Source: Arcanobacterium haemolyticum DSM 20595
GTDB taxonomy: Bacteria > Actinomycetota > Actinomycetes > Actinomycetales > Actinomycetaceae
Assembly (NCBI RefSeq): GCF_000092365.1
Contig: NC_014218.1
Coordinates: 744,001 to 808,000 of the forward strand
DNA: 64,000 nucleotides
Direction of reading: 5' to 3'
Numbering within the stretch: position 1 is the first letter of the stretch; every line of letters starts with the position of its first letter. The translations under genes and the position numbers were made by a program. This document shows, piece after piece, positions 53,384 through 61,783 of the stretch. Below the pieces are notes generated by a model. It had not been told where the DNA came from. It searched no databases and saw only the letters and a list, made by a program, of their open reading frames with translations.

Positions 53384-55345
53384 ATGGCGGGAATGATAAA
53401 ACGATCAGTGATTGATGATGTGCGCGAAAAGACGCGCATTGAGGACGTGGTGGGGGAATACGTCACCCTCAAAACCGCTGGCGTCGGATCTATGAAAGGG
53501 CTATGCCCGTTCCATGACGAAAAAACTCCATCATTCCACGTGCGTCCACACGTTAACCGCTGGCACTGCTTCGGGTGTGGCGAAGGTGGGGACGCCATCT
53601 CATTCATCGAACGCATCGAACACGTGACGTTCGTAGAAGCCATCGAATTGCTGGCCCGCAAAGCCGGGGTAGTCATCGAATATGAAGAAAACGGTAACAA
53701 ACGCGAAGAATCTGGCCCGCGTGACGTCACTCGAACCCGGCTCATTGATGCACACCGTGTTGCCGAAGAATTCTACGTGCAACAACTAGCAACCGACGCC
53801 GGGGAGCCCGCCCGCAAGATGTTAGCCGAACGTGGATTCAGCCCAGACGTGATCGCAGAATTCCGGGTAGGATACTCGCCTGATTCATGGGACGGGTTGC
53901 TGACGGAACTACGTCGTCGTGGATTTTCCGACAAAGAAATCTCCGCCTCAGGCTTGGCCTCCCAAAAAACACGCGGGCTCTACGATCGCTTCCGTGGACG
54001 CGTGATGTGGCCGATCCGATCGATAACCGGCGATCCAATCGGCTTCGGTGCCCGAAAACTCTTCGAATCAGACCAAGGGCCAAAATACCTCAACACGCCA
54101 GAAACCATGATCTACAAGAAATCCGGTGTGCTATATGGCCTAGATTTAGCCAAAAAAGCCATCTCAAGCGAACGCGCCATCGTAGTCGTTGAAGGCTATA
54201 CCGATGTGATGGCGGCACACATCGCCGGCGTCAAAAACGCCGTAGCCACCTGCGGCACCGCATTCGGATCAGAACACGTCAAAATCGTGCGGCGCCTCAT
54301 GGGCGATTCTGCCAACCCCGCAGCTGGGGTGATGATGAGCAACGGGCGCGCGTTCGGGGGAGAAGTCATCTTCACGTTCGATGGGGATGCGGCCGGCCAA
54401 AAAGCCGCCCTCCGCGCCTTCCAAGAAGACCAAAGCTTCGCCGCCCAAACCTTCGTGGCCGTATCTGAAGGCGGAATGGACCCATGCGAACTGCGGATGG
54501 CCGGCGGCGATGCGGCCGTTCGGGATCTGATCGCTCGGCGGCGGCCACTGTTCGAATTCGCTATTAGATCCTTGCTGGATCAGTTGCCGTTGCGAACCGT
54601 GGAGGGCCGGGCGGCGGGGCTGCGCGCCGCCGCCCCCATCGTTGCACAAATCCGTGATCGCGTGTTGCAATCCGAATACTCCCGGCAACTTGCTGGCTGG
54701 CTAGGAATGGATGAGGCGCTTGTGCGTGATTCGGTACGGCAGGCTGGGCGTTCTGCACGTTATGCTGGGCCGGTTGAACCTGACGAAGTTCCACGGCCGC
54801 AACCTGTTTTAGAACCGCGTAATCTTGTGCGTGATCCTGTGGCGCGAGTAGAACGCCAGGCGCTTGAAGTCATGCTGCAGTTGCCAGGTATGGCTGCTGC
54901 TGCGTTGGCTGATCAGATCCCATCACGAACCTTCCGTACGCCGATCCACCAAAGTGTTTTTGATGCCATCAGTGCCGCCGGGGGAGTGAGCGCTTACGTT
55001 GTTAAATTCGATCAGCTTTCTGCCGCTGGAATGCCTCAGACGGATGCTTCTAACCGTGCGAGCACATGGTTCGTGGAGCAAGTGGAAAATCAAGCGGATG
55101 ATCTGGTGAAGAATGCTGTGCGTCAGTTTGCTGTGGAGCCGTTGCCTGAAAACGATGAGAAGGAACCATGGCCGTATGTTCGCGGGATTATTCTTTCATT
55201 GATTCGGCAAGGCATTGTACATCAAATCGCCGATTTACGGCGTGAAATGCGTATGATAGATGCTGATTCTCCGCGGCAAAACGAGCTGTTTGAGATGCTC
55301 ATGAAGTTAGAGGCCACGCGCCGAGCATACGATGAAGCAGATTGA
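53384..55345 (+). CDS. dnaG: DNA primase DnaG
   Basis: Makes RNA primers for replication; 653 residues. N-terminal CHC2 zinc finger Cys41/His44/Cys62/Cys65 (CPFHDEKTPSFHVRP, HCFGCGEGGD), catalytic TOPRIM core with VVEGYTDVMAAH, ATCGTAFG and TFDGDAAGQKAA, and a C-terminal helicase-binding region. The start at 53384 aligns with the actinobacterial family end (MAGxI..IEDVVGEYV); the frame runs 7 codons further up. Two tRNA genes follow downstream. Confidence 0.95.
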   Translation: MAGMIKRSVIDDVREKTRIEDVVGEYVTLKTAGVGSMKGLCPFHDEKTPSFHVRPHVNRWHCFGCGEGGDAISFIERIEHVTFVEAIELLARKAGVVIEYEENGNKREESGPRDVTRTRLIDAHRVAEEFYVQQLATDAGEPARKMLAERGFSPDVIAEFRVGYSPDSWDGLLTELRRRGFSDKEISASGLASQKTRGLYDRFRGRVMWPIRSITGDPIGFGARKLFESDQGPKYLNTPETMIYKKSGVLYGLDLAKKAISSERAIVVVEGYTDVMAAHIAGVKNAVATCGTAFGSEHVKIVRRLMGDSANPAAGVMMSNGRAFGGEVIFTFDGDAAGQKAALRAFQEDQSFAAQTFVAVSEGGMDPCELRMAGGDAAVRDLIARRRPLFEFAIRSLLDQLPLRTVEGRAAGLRAAAPIVAQIRDRVLQSEYSRQLAGWLGMDEALVRDSVRQAGRSARYAGPVEPDEVPRPQPVLEPRNLVRDPVARVERQALEVMLQLPGMAAAALADQIPSRTFRTPIHQSVFDAISAAGGVSAYVVKFDQLSAAGMPQTDASNRASTWFVEQVENQADDLVKNAVRQFAVEPLPENDEKEPWPYVRGIILSLIRQGIVHQIADLRREMRMIDADSPRQNELFEMLMKLEATRRAYDEAD

Positions 55346-55397
55346 TGAGGCGTCCGATTTTTGATATCCGTAACTTTTCGGTACGATAGTTTCCGTT

Positions 55398-55471
55398 GCC
55401 CCTGTAGCTCAGATGGTTAGAGCAGGGAACTCATAATTCTTTGGTCGCGGGTTCAAGTCCTGCCGGGGGCA
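55398..55471 (+). tRNA. tRNA-Met (CAT)
   Basis: A 74-base cloverleaf. The acceptor GCCCCTG pairs with CGGGGGC, the D arm is GCTC/GAGC, the anticodon loop CTCATAA has CAT, and the T arm is GCGGG-TTCAAGT-CCTGC. The discriminator is A and CCA is not encoded. It looks like an elongator; a lysidine-modified tRNA-Ile cannot be fully excluded by eye. Confidence 0.9.
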
Positions 55472-55478
55472 CGTTGTG

Positions 55479-55526
55479 AAGTCCCTCGGATTTTCAACTG
55501 AAATGTTGAGATCCGAGGGACTTTTC
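55479..55526 (+). terminator. Terminator after tRNA-Met
   Basis: AAGTCCCTCGGAT (55479-55491) and ATCCGAGGGACTT (55510-55522) form a perfect stem, followed by TTCTT. Confidence 0.88.
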
Positions 55527-55831
55527 TTGTGTGGCAGGGGAAGCTAGATGATACAAGGCCCAAAGGGCGGGTGAACCTGGCTTGTATCGATGTGATTGGC
55601 GTTCGATCGGCGCCCAGGAGAACAGCAGTCTCATATACGGCACTGCTGCTTTCTATGCCGCTTTTTAAGGAACGGGTACTGTGAATTATCTGGTTGGAAG
55701 GTAGTCATTTCAAGCAAAATAATGGTTGTGGATAACTTTCGCGCGAAATCTTCCATAATTGTTAGATTTGTAGTGCACATCAATGATGATTTTTTGCAAA
55801 ATCTTAACAGCACTAAGGAGTTTGGATAGAA
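55527..55831. other. Gene-free, AT-rich stretch before the lipoprotein gene
   Basis: No supported gene. It contains an 8-base inverted repeat GATACAAG (55550) / CTTGTATC (55581) and a single perfect DnaA-box sequence TGTGGATAA at 55727-55735. The 3' part holds the lipoprotein leader with AAGGAGTTTGG. Confidence 0.6.
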
Positions 55832-56407
55832 ATGAAGCGTGTGATTGGAATTTTGCTTGCAAGCTTATGTTGTTTGACTGCGTGTACTCCTGCAACGGAA
55901 CAAAAGGAAACTCAGACTACTGCAGACAAGGCTGTGAAAGAAAACGAGGAACACAAGGTCCCGCCACGTCCGAAACTCGATCGACCTCTTGAACCAGTTC
56001 TCACAGGAGACCCTCGTGCTGATGCAATTTCTGTTGCTGAACATTTTGTTCTTTACTACCCTTATATGCTCAAAACTGGAGATACATCTTATTGGGAGGA
56101 GCATTCATCACCGGAATGTGAATTTTGCCAGAAAGTGATTTCCACAGAAAAATCTCGCCTGGATAAGAACTGGATTGATGGGGAAATAAAGATTCTAGAT
56201 CAAATTAATGGAATCGTGGATGAGAATACTCAGAAGTATGAAATAGATTTCTTGGTAAAGCGCAGTGGCGTGGTCAACCACAAGGATTCGAGAGAAGAAC
56301 GGATTGATGATAAAGAATACCGGGTAGTGGTTGCTCTCGAAAACGCATCTTCTTGGAAAATAACAAATTTTCAGTTAGCTAAACCAGAAAGTTTTTCTAA
56401 GGAGTAG
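55832..56407 (+). CDS. Lipoprotein, DUF6318-like
   Basis: A 191-residue secreted lipoprotein with lipobox LTAC (Cys18), a charged linker (about 20-50), and a domain beginning DPRADAISVAEHFVLYYPYMLKTGDT, with SPECEFCQ supplying two Cys and WKITNFQLAKPESF at the end. The pattern fits the DUF6318 family of actinobacterial lipoproteins with an NTF2-like fold, based on my recollection of the family. GC is visibly lower than in flanking genes. It forms an operon with the PKD gene 2 bases downstream. Confidence 0.7.
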   Translation: MKRVIGILLASLCCLTACTPATEQKETQTTADKAVKENEEHKVPPRPKLDRPLEPVLTGDPRADAISVAEHFVLYYPYMLKTGDTSYWEEHSSPECEFCQKVISTEKSRLDKNWIDGEIKILDQINGIVDENTQKYEIDFLVKRSGVVNHKDSREERIDDKEYRVVVALENASSWKITNFQLAKPESFSKE

Positions 56408-56409
56408 CC

Positions 56410-57183
56410 ATGAGAATACTAGCATTTTCCATACTATCGATCTTTACTATGATAACTCCAGCACAAGAGGACCAATGGCGAAGTGATGTCGTAAAAAACA
56501 AAATCACCGTGATAAGAATAGGGAATATAGAAGCACAGACACCGCCATCTCTATCTGGAAATTCTGTAGACGGCAGAGTTGCTATCATCACCCCCAAACC
56601 GACCTATACCATGGCAGATTTTTGTGCGGGTAAGAAGTTTCCCTCCACGATTAAAACAGGGTGGGGATTGGGAGATGTGGCGCAACTAGAACGCCATCGT
56701 GAGGAGCTTTGTAAAGAAGGAAAGCCAGTTGGCCCGTCTACCGAAGATATTATGGCGGCTATTCGAGAACATGCATCGCGGATCATTCAAGCTGGAGTGG
56801 TTCACGTACAGCCAGCCTCGGATGTCCTGGTCAACAAACCAACATATTTCTTTAGCACGGCAGAAGCGCATCAGGTGGAAGTCATAGTGGGTCAAATACC
56901 TGTGAAGCTGAAACTATTACCTCAGTATTACCATTGGGATTTTGGTGATGGAACAAAACTCACAACACAAACTGCTGGAGGCCAATGGCCAAATGGAGAC
57001 GTGACACACGAATATAGACGGTCTGGAACTTTCCAGCCATCTGTCTTAACCACATGGAGTATCTCGATGAAACTTCCACAAGGTATGTGGATTCCAGTTC
57101 CAGGAGAAGGCAACACCTCGGCCCAAGCCTCGCCAATACGCGTATCAGAAGCACGCGCAGTCCTTACCAACGGTTTACAGTAG
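56410..57183 (+). CDS. Secreted protein with a PKD-like domain
   Basis: A 257-residue protein. An N-terminal hydrophobic segment (about 3-18) could be a signal peptide. Visible: a Thr/Pro-rich start, a central region KKFPSTIKTGWGLGDVAQLERHREE with Cys74-like and Cys-containing motifs, and a C-terminal PKD domain core YYHWDFGDGT (about 174-183) with HEYRRSGTF. PKD domains are surface adhesion or structural modules. It is co-oriented with the lipoprotein. Function unknown. Confidence 0.65.
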   Translation: MRILAFSILSIFTMITPAQEDQWRSDVVKNKITVIRIGNIEAQTPPSLSGNSVDGRVAIITPKPTYTMADFCAGKKFPSTIKTGWGLGDVAQLERHREELCKEGKPVGPSTEDIMAAIREHASRIIQAGVVHVQPASDVLVNKPTYFFSTAEAHQVEVIVGQIPVKLKLLPQYYHWDFGDGTKLTTQTAGGQWPNGDVTHEYRRSGTFQPSVLTTWSISMKLPQGMWIPVPGEGNTSAQASPIRVSEARAVLTNGLQ

Positions 57184-57192
57184 ACTACACGT

Positions 57193-57447
57193 GTGAACAC
57201 ACCAGAAAACAATACAAACGAACAGTCCACACCTTCAGGCCTTACCCCTGAAGAACTAACGAAACTCAAGGCTGCGCAGAAGCGAAACATGATCTTTGCG
57301 GCCCTCTTTGGGATCGTCTTGGCTATTTTCGGTTTCTTCGCAGGACAAAACCTTGCCCAAGAAAAGTCAGAGAAATCTTTCAGTACATCGGTAGGCGATC
57401 CAGCAATCGTCTGGGAAGTGAAGGAACATGTTCTGGAAGCGCAATAA
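57193..57447 (+). CDS. Small single-helix membrane protein, unknown
   Basis: An 84-residue protein from a GTG at 57193. A polar N-terminus leads to a transmembrane helix (about 33-54; MIFAALFGIVLAIFGFFAG) and an outer Glu/Lys tail. No family recognised. It follows the PKD gene after 9 bases and overlaps the next gene by 20 bases, suggesting coupled expression. The RBS is weak. Confidence 0.55.
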   Translation: MNTPENNTNEQSTPSGLTPEELTKLKAAQKRNMIFAALFGIVLAIFGFFAGQNLAQEKSEKSFSTSVGDPAIVWEVKEHVLEAQ

Positions 57448-57946
57448 CTACCCGCGATTTTTGCACCACCCCAGCGCGGGTATGCCAACAGCCGCTCAAC
57501 AAGTATTCGGGCTAGAAGCAGAGGGCAGCACTGCTGAAGAAACCTGGATCGCGGCATGGCCAACGTTCCTTTCCATCGTCACGGCAACCGGTGACCGTCA
57601 AGACTATGAATGGTTCGAATTTGAATCGGCAGCATGGGACCAAGAATCACGCCTTCTTAGCCTCACATTTGTTGACTCTTCCCAACAAAACCGAGAGCTA
57701 CATCTGCCAGAAAGGGCTGATGAGGTTCTTCTCACAATGATTCATGAGCGGATTGAACGCTCAATCGTATGCCGAAGTTCCGCCGTTCTCCCATCGGGAG
57801 CACATGCCCGCGGGCAAATTCGCCGCAAATCAGACGAAACCCTCTTTGTTCAACTCATTGTAGATTCTCAACCGCTCCAATCAGATGCCGTTGCTCTGCG
57901 AAAAATGGAGTCAGAGCTTCGAGATATGGCTGGAATGAGCATCTGA
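57428..57946 (+). CDS. Hypothetical cytoplasmic protein
   Basis: A 172-residue soluble protein with no signal peptide or membrane helix. Visible: WIAAWPTFLSIVTATGDRQDYEWFEFESAAWD (in parts), LHLPERADEVLLTMIHERIERSIVCR, and a C-terminal helix ALRKMESELRDMAGMSI. No family recognised. It starts inside the last codons of the small membrane protein with AAGGAAC upstream. Confidence 0.55.
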   Translation: MFWKRNNYPRFLHHPSAGMPTAAQQVFGLEAEGSTAEETWIAAWPTFLSIVTATGDRQDYEWFEFESAAWDQESRLLSLTFVDSSQQNRELHLPERADEVLLTMIHERIERSIVCRSSAVLPSGAHARGQIRRKSDETLFVQLIVDSQPLQSDAVALRKMESELRDMAGMSI

Positions 57947-58065
57947 ATTGTATGCAAATGCGTAAAATGCTCCCTTCGAAAAGTGACGCCAGCTACAAAA
58001 GTGCCAAATTTTTGAATCGAGTTTGCATCTGAGGGATGAAGTCTCTATAGTTTTAGGAGTCGCCT

Positions 58066-58137
58066 TCCCGCATAGCTCAATGGCAGAGCATTCGACTGTT
58101 AATCGAAGGGTTGCTGGTTCGAGTCCAGCTGCGGGAG
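58066..58137 (+). tRNA. tRNA-Asn (GTT)
   Basis: A 72-base cloverleaf. Acceptor TCCCGCA/TGCGGGA, D arm GCTC/GAGC, anticodon stem TTCGA/TCGAA around CTGTTAA (anticodon GTT), T arm GCTGG-TTCGAGT-CCAGC, discriminator G, no encoded CCA. Confidence 0.95.
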
Positions 58138-58144
58138 CAGAACG

Positions 58145-58178
58145 AAATCCCGGTTGTGTAAACAACCGGGATTTTTGT
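58145..58178 (+). terminator. Terminator after tRNA-Asn
   Basis: AAATCCCGGTTGT (58145-58157) and ACAACCGGGATTT (58162-58174) form a perfect 13-base stem with a 4-base loop and a T-run. Confidence 0.92.
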
Positions 58179-58219
58179 TTATATAAACAGTGTTTACGCA
58201 AGGAAGCGGGGGAGTGATC

Positions 58220-58663
58220 ATGCCTAAAATTCTTCAGATGCTTGGAGTGTTGTTCCTGATTTCTGGTGCTATTTTCTTCATTGCCCTGAGGTTTCCTGGA
58301 ACTGATCCGGGAATGCGCCCGTTAGCACAACGGCTTGAAAATCTTGGCTGGGAGCGTGTTGAAGAAACCTTCGTTCCCTATACCTGGATTAATGGTTCAT
58401 TTACAACGCCTAACCCATATTTGCATCAAGAGTGGCGCCTGGATTTCGATACTTCGCAGGAGGTGCTTCAAGAGGCTTCTAAGGTGCTTGACCTGGGGGA
58501 TGTGCAGCTATCGTGTGAACAAGCTTCGCAGGCCTGTTCTGTGCGTGGGAAAATCCGGTTGTCTGGCCAGGTTTTCTCAGCTGACCTGCACTTTGAACCT
58601 CTTACTTCTGCACGGGGTTCTATTCGGCTTTTTATGTATCCTGCTGACGCGGCGTGTTGCTGA
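58220..58663 (+). CDS. Hypothetical membrane-anchored protein
   Basis: A 147-residue protein with one N-terminal membrane helix (about 3-25; ILQMLGVLFLISGAIFFIAL) and a soluble outer domain with four Cys (DVQLSCEQASQACSV near 101-115 and a terminal CC pair). GGGGGAG at 58207-58213 supports the ATG at 58220. No family recognised. It stands alone between tRNA-Asn and the cutinase gene. Confidence 0.6.
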   Translation: MPKILQMLGVLFLISGAIFFIALRFPGTDPGMRPLAQRLENLGWERVEETFVPYTWINGSFTTPNPYLHQEWRLDFDTSQEVLQEASKVLDLGDVQLSCEQASQACSVRGKIRLSGQVFSADLHFEPLTSARGSIRLFMYPADAACC

Positions 58664-58688
58664 AATTTTGCAAGTTTCTCCCTCGTGA

Positions 58689-58718
58689 TTGACAACCTAC
58701 GGTTACGTAGAGTTTGAT
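58689..58718 (+). promoter_or_regulatory. Cutinase-gene promoter with palindrome in the spacer
   Basis: A consensus -35 TTGACA (58689-58694) and TTTGAT (58713-58718) with an 18-base spacer. A 14-base palindrome CTACG-GTTA-CGTAG (58697-58710) lies between them, the usual place for a TetR-type repressor site. Confidence 0.5.
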
Positions 58719-58770
58719 GTCTGTAACTCACGTGTGAGAGTTGCGGTAATGCACAGATTGGGAGGCTCGA

Positions 58771-60387
58771 ATGAAACGGTTCGTTGGATTTTTCAGCGCA
58801 ATACTTGCGGTTGGATCGCTCGCGCTGAATGCTCCGGATAGTCCGGCGCACGCTTCACGAACATCAGATCATTGTGGGAAGGTAGATGTTGTTTTTGCTC
58901 GCGGTTCAGGCCAAGAATTGGGCGCGCGTGAATCGTCTGCGTTCAAAACTTTGTTCCTGCAACGAGCACAGCAAGAACTCAAACTTTCGTCCGACGATAT
59001 TATTTTTCATGAACTTGATAAGTCCGAATATCCTGCGGTGGCTGTGGGGGCTTCGGCGTTGAAAAATACGCTGGGTGCTTGGGTATCAGCAGGTAAATCG
59101 GGGAATTACGGCGCGAGCGTTGATCGTGGTATCGATTCGCTAAATACGTATCTTGAGAAGCGTTTGTCTCAGTGCCGAAACAGCGCAACTAAGCCGAATT
59201 TTATTTTGGCTGGTTATTCGCAAGGGGCGCAGCTTGTTGGCCAGGCGTTTACGGAAAAGTTTTCTGACGACGTTCGCCGTCACGTCGTCTTCAACGCCCT
59301 GTTTGGTGATCCGAAGCTTTATCTTCCTGAAGGGGAAGGGTTCTTCATTGGCAAGACGAGTTGGGCGCCTGCATGTTCTGGTAAGGAACTTTCTGTGTAT
59401 CGCCGCAGTGTTCCTGATTGTAATACGGATACGGGTTCGCTAGGGGCTCGCAAGCCGTATCTTCCTCCAAGCTGGGAGAAGACTACAGGCTTGTGGTGTA
59501 ACGATCGCGATTATGTGTGTGGTTCCGCGGTTGGTTTGTGGGAAACGGACGGCCACATGACGTATGGAGAAACTGCGGTTCCTGCGGCCGTGAACGAATC
59601 TGTGACGCGTTTGGGCGAGAAGCTGGGGAATACTCGAGCGCCGTCAGCGTTGACTTCTTCGCCTAAGTCTGGTGCCTACATTCGTCCGGTTGCGTTTGAG
59701 TCCCGTGCCACGCGCACGATTTCTTCAGACGACATTGACGATCTTGTGAAGCGTGCCCAGAAAGCCCAGCAGGATGCGTTGTTGGAGCGTGCGTCGCAGC
59801 CGATGATCGTGTTGTCGATTAGTGAATATTTTGTTCCGGTTGGAGAACCAGTTCGGTTCGACGCGTCTGCTTCCATTTCGCCAGATTCTCACCTTGTTGA
59901 ATGGGCATGGGATTTCGACGCCGATGGCACCTGGGATCTCACGACGGATAAGAACATCGTGGAGCATGTTTATGAGACTGTAGGTGATTACACTGCGAAG
60001 ATTAAGGTGACGGATGCTCGTAGGCGAGTGGTGGAGCGTGAGGTTCAGGTTCACGTTGGCACTATAACGGGCACAGAAGGCGCTCCGCGTCCTGCAACTC
60101 ACGTCACTCTCACCAAGAAGGGGGATGCTGTGCAGGTGCAGTGGGAAGCGTCAGAATCACCAACAGGTGGCTGGATCGTCGCCGTCAATGGAGTGGCGCT
60201 CGGGAAAACGTTACCTGACGCACGAAACATTATGATCTCGGATCTGCCGCACACGTCTGAACTGGAAGTTGGGATCCAACCTGTAACAAATGAAAGTATT
60301 ACAGGCACAACGCAAGTTGCTTACTTAGGTGATAAAACCGCGTATCTTCAGGAAAAAGGAGCGCTCCTCGCGAATCGTAACCCGTGA
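58771..60387 (+). CDS. Secreted cutinase-family esterase with PKD domain
   Basis: A 538-residue exported alpha/beta hydrolase. Signal peptide about 1-29 (cleavage near AHAS). The cutinase core has VVFARGSGQELGA, nucleophile Ser150 in GYSQG, Asp247 (or 245) in CNDRDYVCG and His262 in GHMTYG, with cystines Cys35-Cys135 and Cys243-Cys250 plausible. A linker is followed by a PKD domain (about 346-430; WAWDFDADGTWDL, HVYETVGDYTAKI) and a C-terminal Fn3-like region. Cutinases hydrolyse lipids or polyesters. PKD fusion suggests surface or polymer binding. Preceded by a promoter with a palindrome at 58697; followed by a strong terminator. Confidence 0.87.
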   Translation: MKRFVGFFSAILAVGSLALNAPDSPAHASRTSDHCGKVDVVFARGSGQELGARESSAFKTLFLQRAQQELKLSSDDIIFHELDKSEYPAVAVGASALKNTLGAWVSAGKSGNYGASVDRGIDSLNTYLEKRLSQCRNSATKPNFILAGYSQGAQLVGQAFTEKFSDDVRRHVVFNALFGDPKLYLPEGEGFFIGKTSWAPACSGKELSVYRRSVPDCNTDTGSLGARKPYLPPSWEKTTGLWCNDRDYVCGSAVGLWETDGHMTYGETAVPAAVNESVTRLGEKLGNTRAPSALTSSPKSGAYIRPVAFESRATRTISSDDIDDLVKRAQKAQQDALLERASQPMIVLSISEYFVPVGEPVRFDASASISPDSHLVEWAWDFDADGTWDLTTDKNIVEHVYETVGDYTAKIKVTDARRRVVEREVQVHVGTITGTEGAPRPATHVTLTKKGDAVQVQWEASESPTGGWIVAVNGVALGKTLPDARNIMISDLPHTSELEVGIQPVTNESITGTTQVAYLGDKTAYLQEKGALLANRNP

Positions 60388-60393
60388 AAAATA

Positions 60394-60434
60394 GAGGTAC
60401 AGATCCATCTCATGTAAGGATGGATCTGTACCTC
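60394..60434. terminator. Terminator after the cutinase gene
   Basis: GAGGTACAGATCCATC (60394-60409) pairs perfectly over 16 bases with GATGGATCTGTACCTC (60419-60434). Confidence 0.85.
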
Positions 60435-60528
60435 ACAATCACTTCCAAAAACTAGGAACTAAGGCCTAACGGGCGTAAAATTATGCATGTACCAAAGATA
60501 TAGAAGGAAACGCACCAGGAGGTGAAAA

Positions 60529-60636
60529 ATGAAGAAGCTTAAGAATTTGTTCCGCACCCGTGAAGCATCCAACGCATTGATCGTTGAAGCTCGCGCAAAG
60601 GATATCGATTTCGCATTCGATACTCGTGCATGGTGA
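60529..60636 (+). CDS. 35-residue small protein of unknown function
   Basis: ATG at 60529 follows a near-perfect RBS, AGGAGGTG (60518-60525), and the frame reads 35 residues to TGA at 60634, ending FDTRAW. The N-terminus is basic and amphipathic (MKKLKNLFRTREASN), followed by LIVEARAKDIDFAF. A Rho-independent terminator follows 20 bases after the stop. The unit therefore has its own RBS and terminator, with terminators on both sides isolating it from the cutinase gene. It has no signal peptide and no recognised family. It is too short for routine gene calling. An antisense or peptide-precursor role is possible but unsupported. Confidence 0.68.
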   Translation: MKKLKNLFRTREASNALIVEARAKDIDFAFDTRAW

Positions 60637-60655
60637 GAAAGTCTCCCATAAGAAG

Positions 60656-60680
60656 GCGCACAATGGGGTGCGCATTTTTT
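60656..60680 (+). terminator. Terminator after the 35-residue gene
   Basis: GCGCAC (60656-60661) and GTGCGC (60668-60673) form a 6-base stem, followed by ATTTTTT (60674-60680). Confidence 0.82.
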
Positions 60681-60835
60681 ATACCCTCGAGCCGGCGATT
60701 ATCACGTGCGTATCCAAGTCACAGAATAAGGATCGCACTACAACCCGAGTTGTTCCTGTCCATGTGGCTACGGACGCCGGTGAGCAGTTGCCACAGGGCG
60801 CTTGCACACACGGGCGCCACTTCTTTTTCATATGC

Positions 60836-61576
60836 TCATGCGTTCAGTACCTCTACGTCTGGCTTATCGCGCCACGTGCGAACGGCACCCACAACTATCA
60901 GCCACAAACCAGAAACCCACCAAGGAATCGTGATCCACAGTGGAGCGGCTGGGAAAACGGCAACCCATACGGCGGTGGCTACAACCCACACGATCGCGGC
61001 GATGGCGTTGTATGTGCGCAGGTGCTTCACGCGGAATGGATGCACCCACTTCCATGGGATGAGTGCCAAGATCGAGAATGTGAGAACAACGATCCAGTTT
61101 ATGTACGCATTCGTGCCAAACAGCCACATAATCACGATCACCACGTTCCACGCGGCAGGGAACCCAACGAAGTACCAATCAGACGATTTCATCAGCGTGT
61201 TTGCGTAACAGAACATGGAGGACATGGTGGCAAGACCTGCCGCTACGATCGCCGCATATTCGCCGCCGAACGGGAGGACTTGAGCCATGAAGATTGCCGG
61301 AACCATGGTCCAGGTCATGTAGTCCACAATGTTGTCCATCATCGTCCCGGAGAACCAGGGAATCACCTCAGTGACTTTAACTTTGCGTGCAAGCGGGCCA
61401 TCGGCTGCATCGACCACCAAGGAAATTCCGAGCCACAGCCACATCATTTTGTAGTCGCCAAGAATGAGGGATCGAGTAGCGAGGATAACCCAGATAACGC
61501 CAGTCATTGTGAACGCATGGACTGCCCATGCTTGAACGTATCGCGTGAGCGGGAATGGGCCATTGGTGTTGGTCAT
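60836..61576 (-). CDS. CDP-alcohol phosphatidyltransferase, phosphatidylcholine-synthase-like
   Basis: A 246-residue membrane enzyme with about seven helices. The CDP-alcohol phosphotransferase motif is present as Asp59-Gly60-x2-Ala63-Arg64 ... Gly77-x3-Asp81-x3-Asp85, but with 12 rather than 8 residues between the halves. The N-terminal QAWAVHAFTMTG and PWFSGTMMDNIVDYMTW, VPAIF and AAWN motifs resemble bacterial phosphatidylcholine synthase (Pcs), which condenses CDP-diacylglycerol with choline. The alcohol substrate is therefore probably choline, by family resemblance only. GGAGCAATC precedes the ATG. Confidence 0.7.
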   Translation of the reverse strand: MTNTNGPFPLTRYVQAWAVHAFTMTGVIWVILATRSLILGDYKMMWLWLGISLVVDAADGPLARKVKVTEVIPWFSGTMMDNIVDYMTWTMVPAIFMAQVLPFGGEYAAIVAAGLATMSSMFCYANTLMKSSDWYFVGFPAAWNVVIVIMWLFGTNAYINWIVVLTFSILALIPWKWVHPFRVKHLRTYNAIAAIVWVVATAVWVAVFPAAPLWITIPWWVSGLWLIVVGAVRTWRDKPDVEVLNA

Positions 61577-61783
61577 GATTGCTCCGTTATGGATTGTCTA
61601 CGTTTTACGGGCTAATTCTACCGGAGGAAGGGAAGACAGTGGGTGTTTTCGTGGCGTAATATGCTTAGAACAAAACAGTTAATTGTCCTGTCATTACAGA
61701 GGAATAGTTCGATTTCTAAGGGCAAGTGGGGTGGGTGTGTGGAAGAATATGAGATGAGACAACTTGGAGGAAGGGGAGCTCTC

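Noticed and set aside
55727-55735. Replication origin suggested by a perfect DnaA box
   Set aside because: A single box without a cluster, dnaA or dnaN; chance occurrence is likely.
60584-61615. 343-residue rightward frame opposite the phosphatidyltransferase
   Set aside because: His/Asn/Pro-rich with no RBS; the opposite strand has a clear membrane enzyme with its active-site motif.
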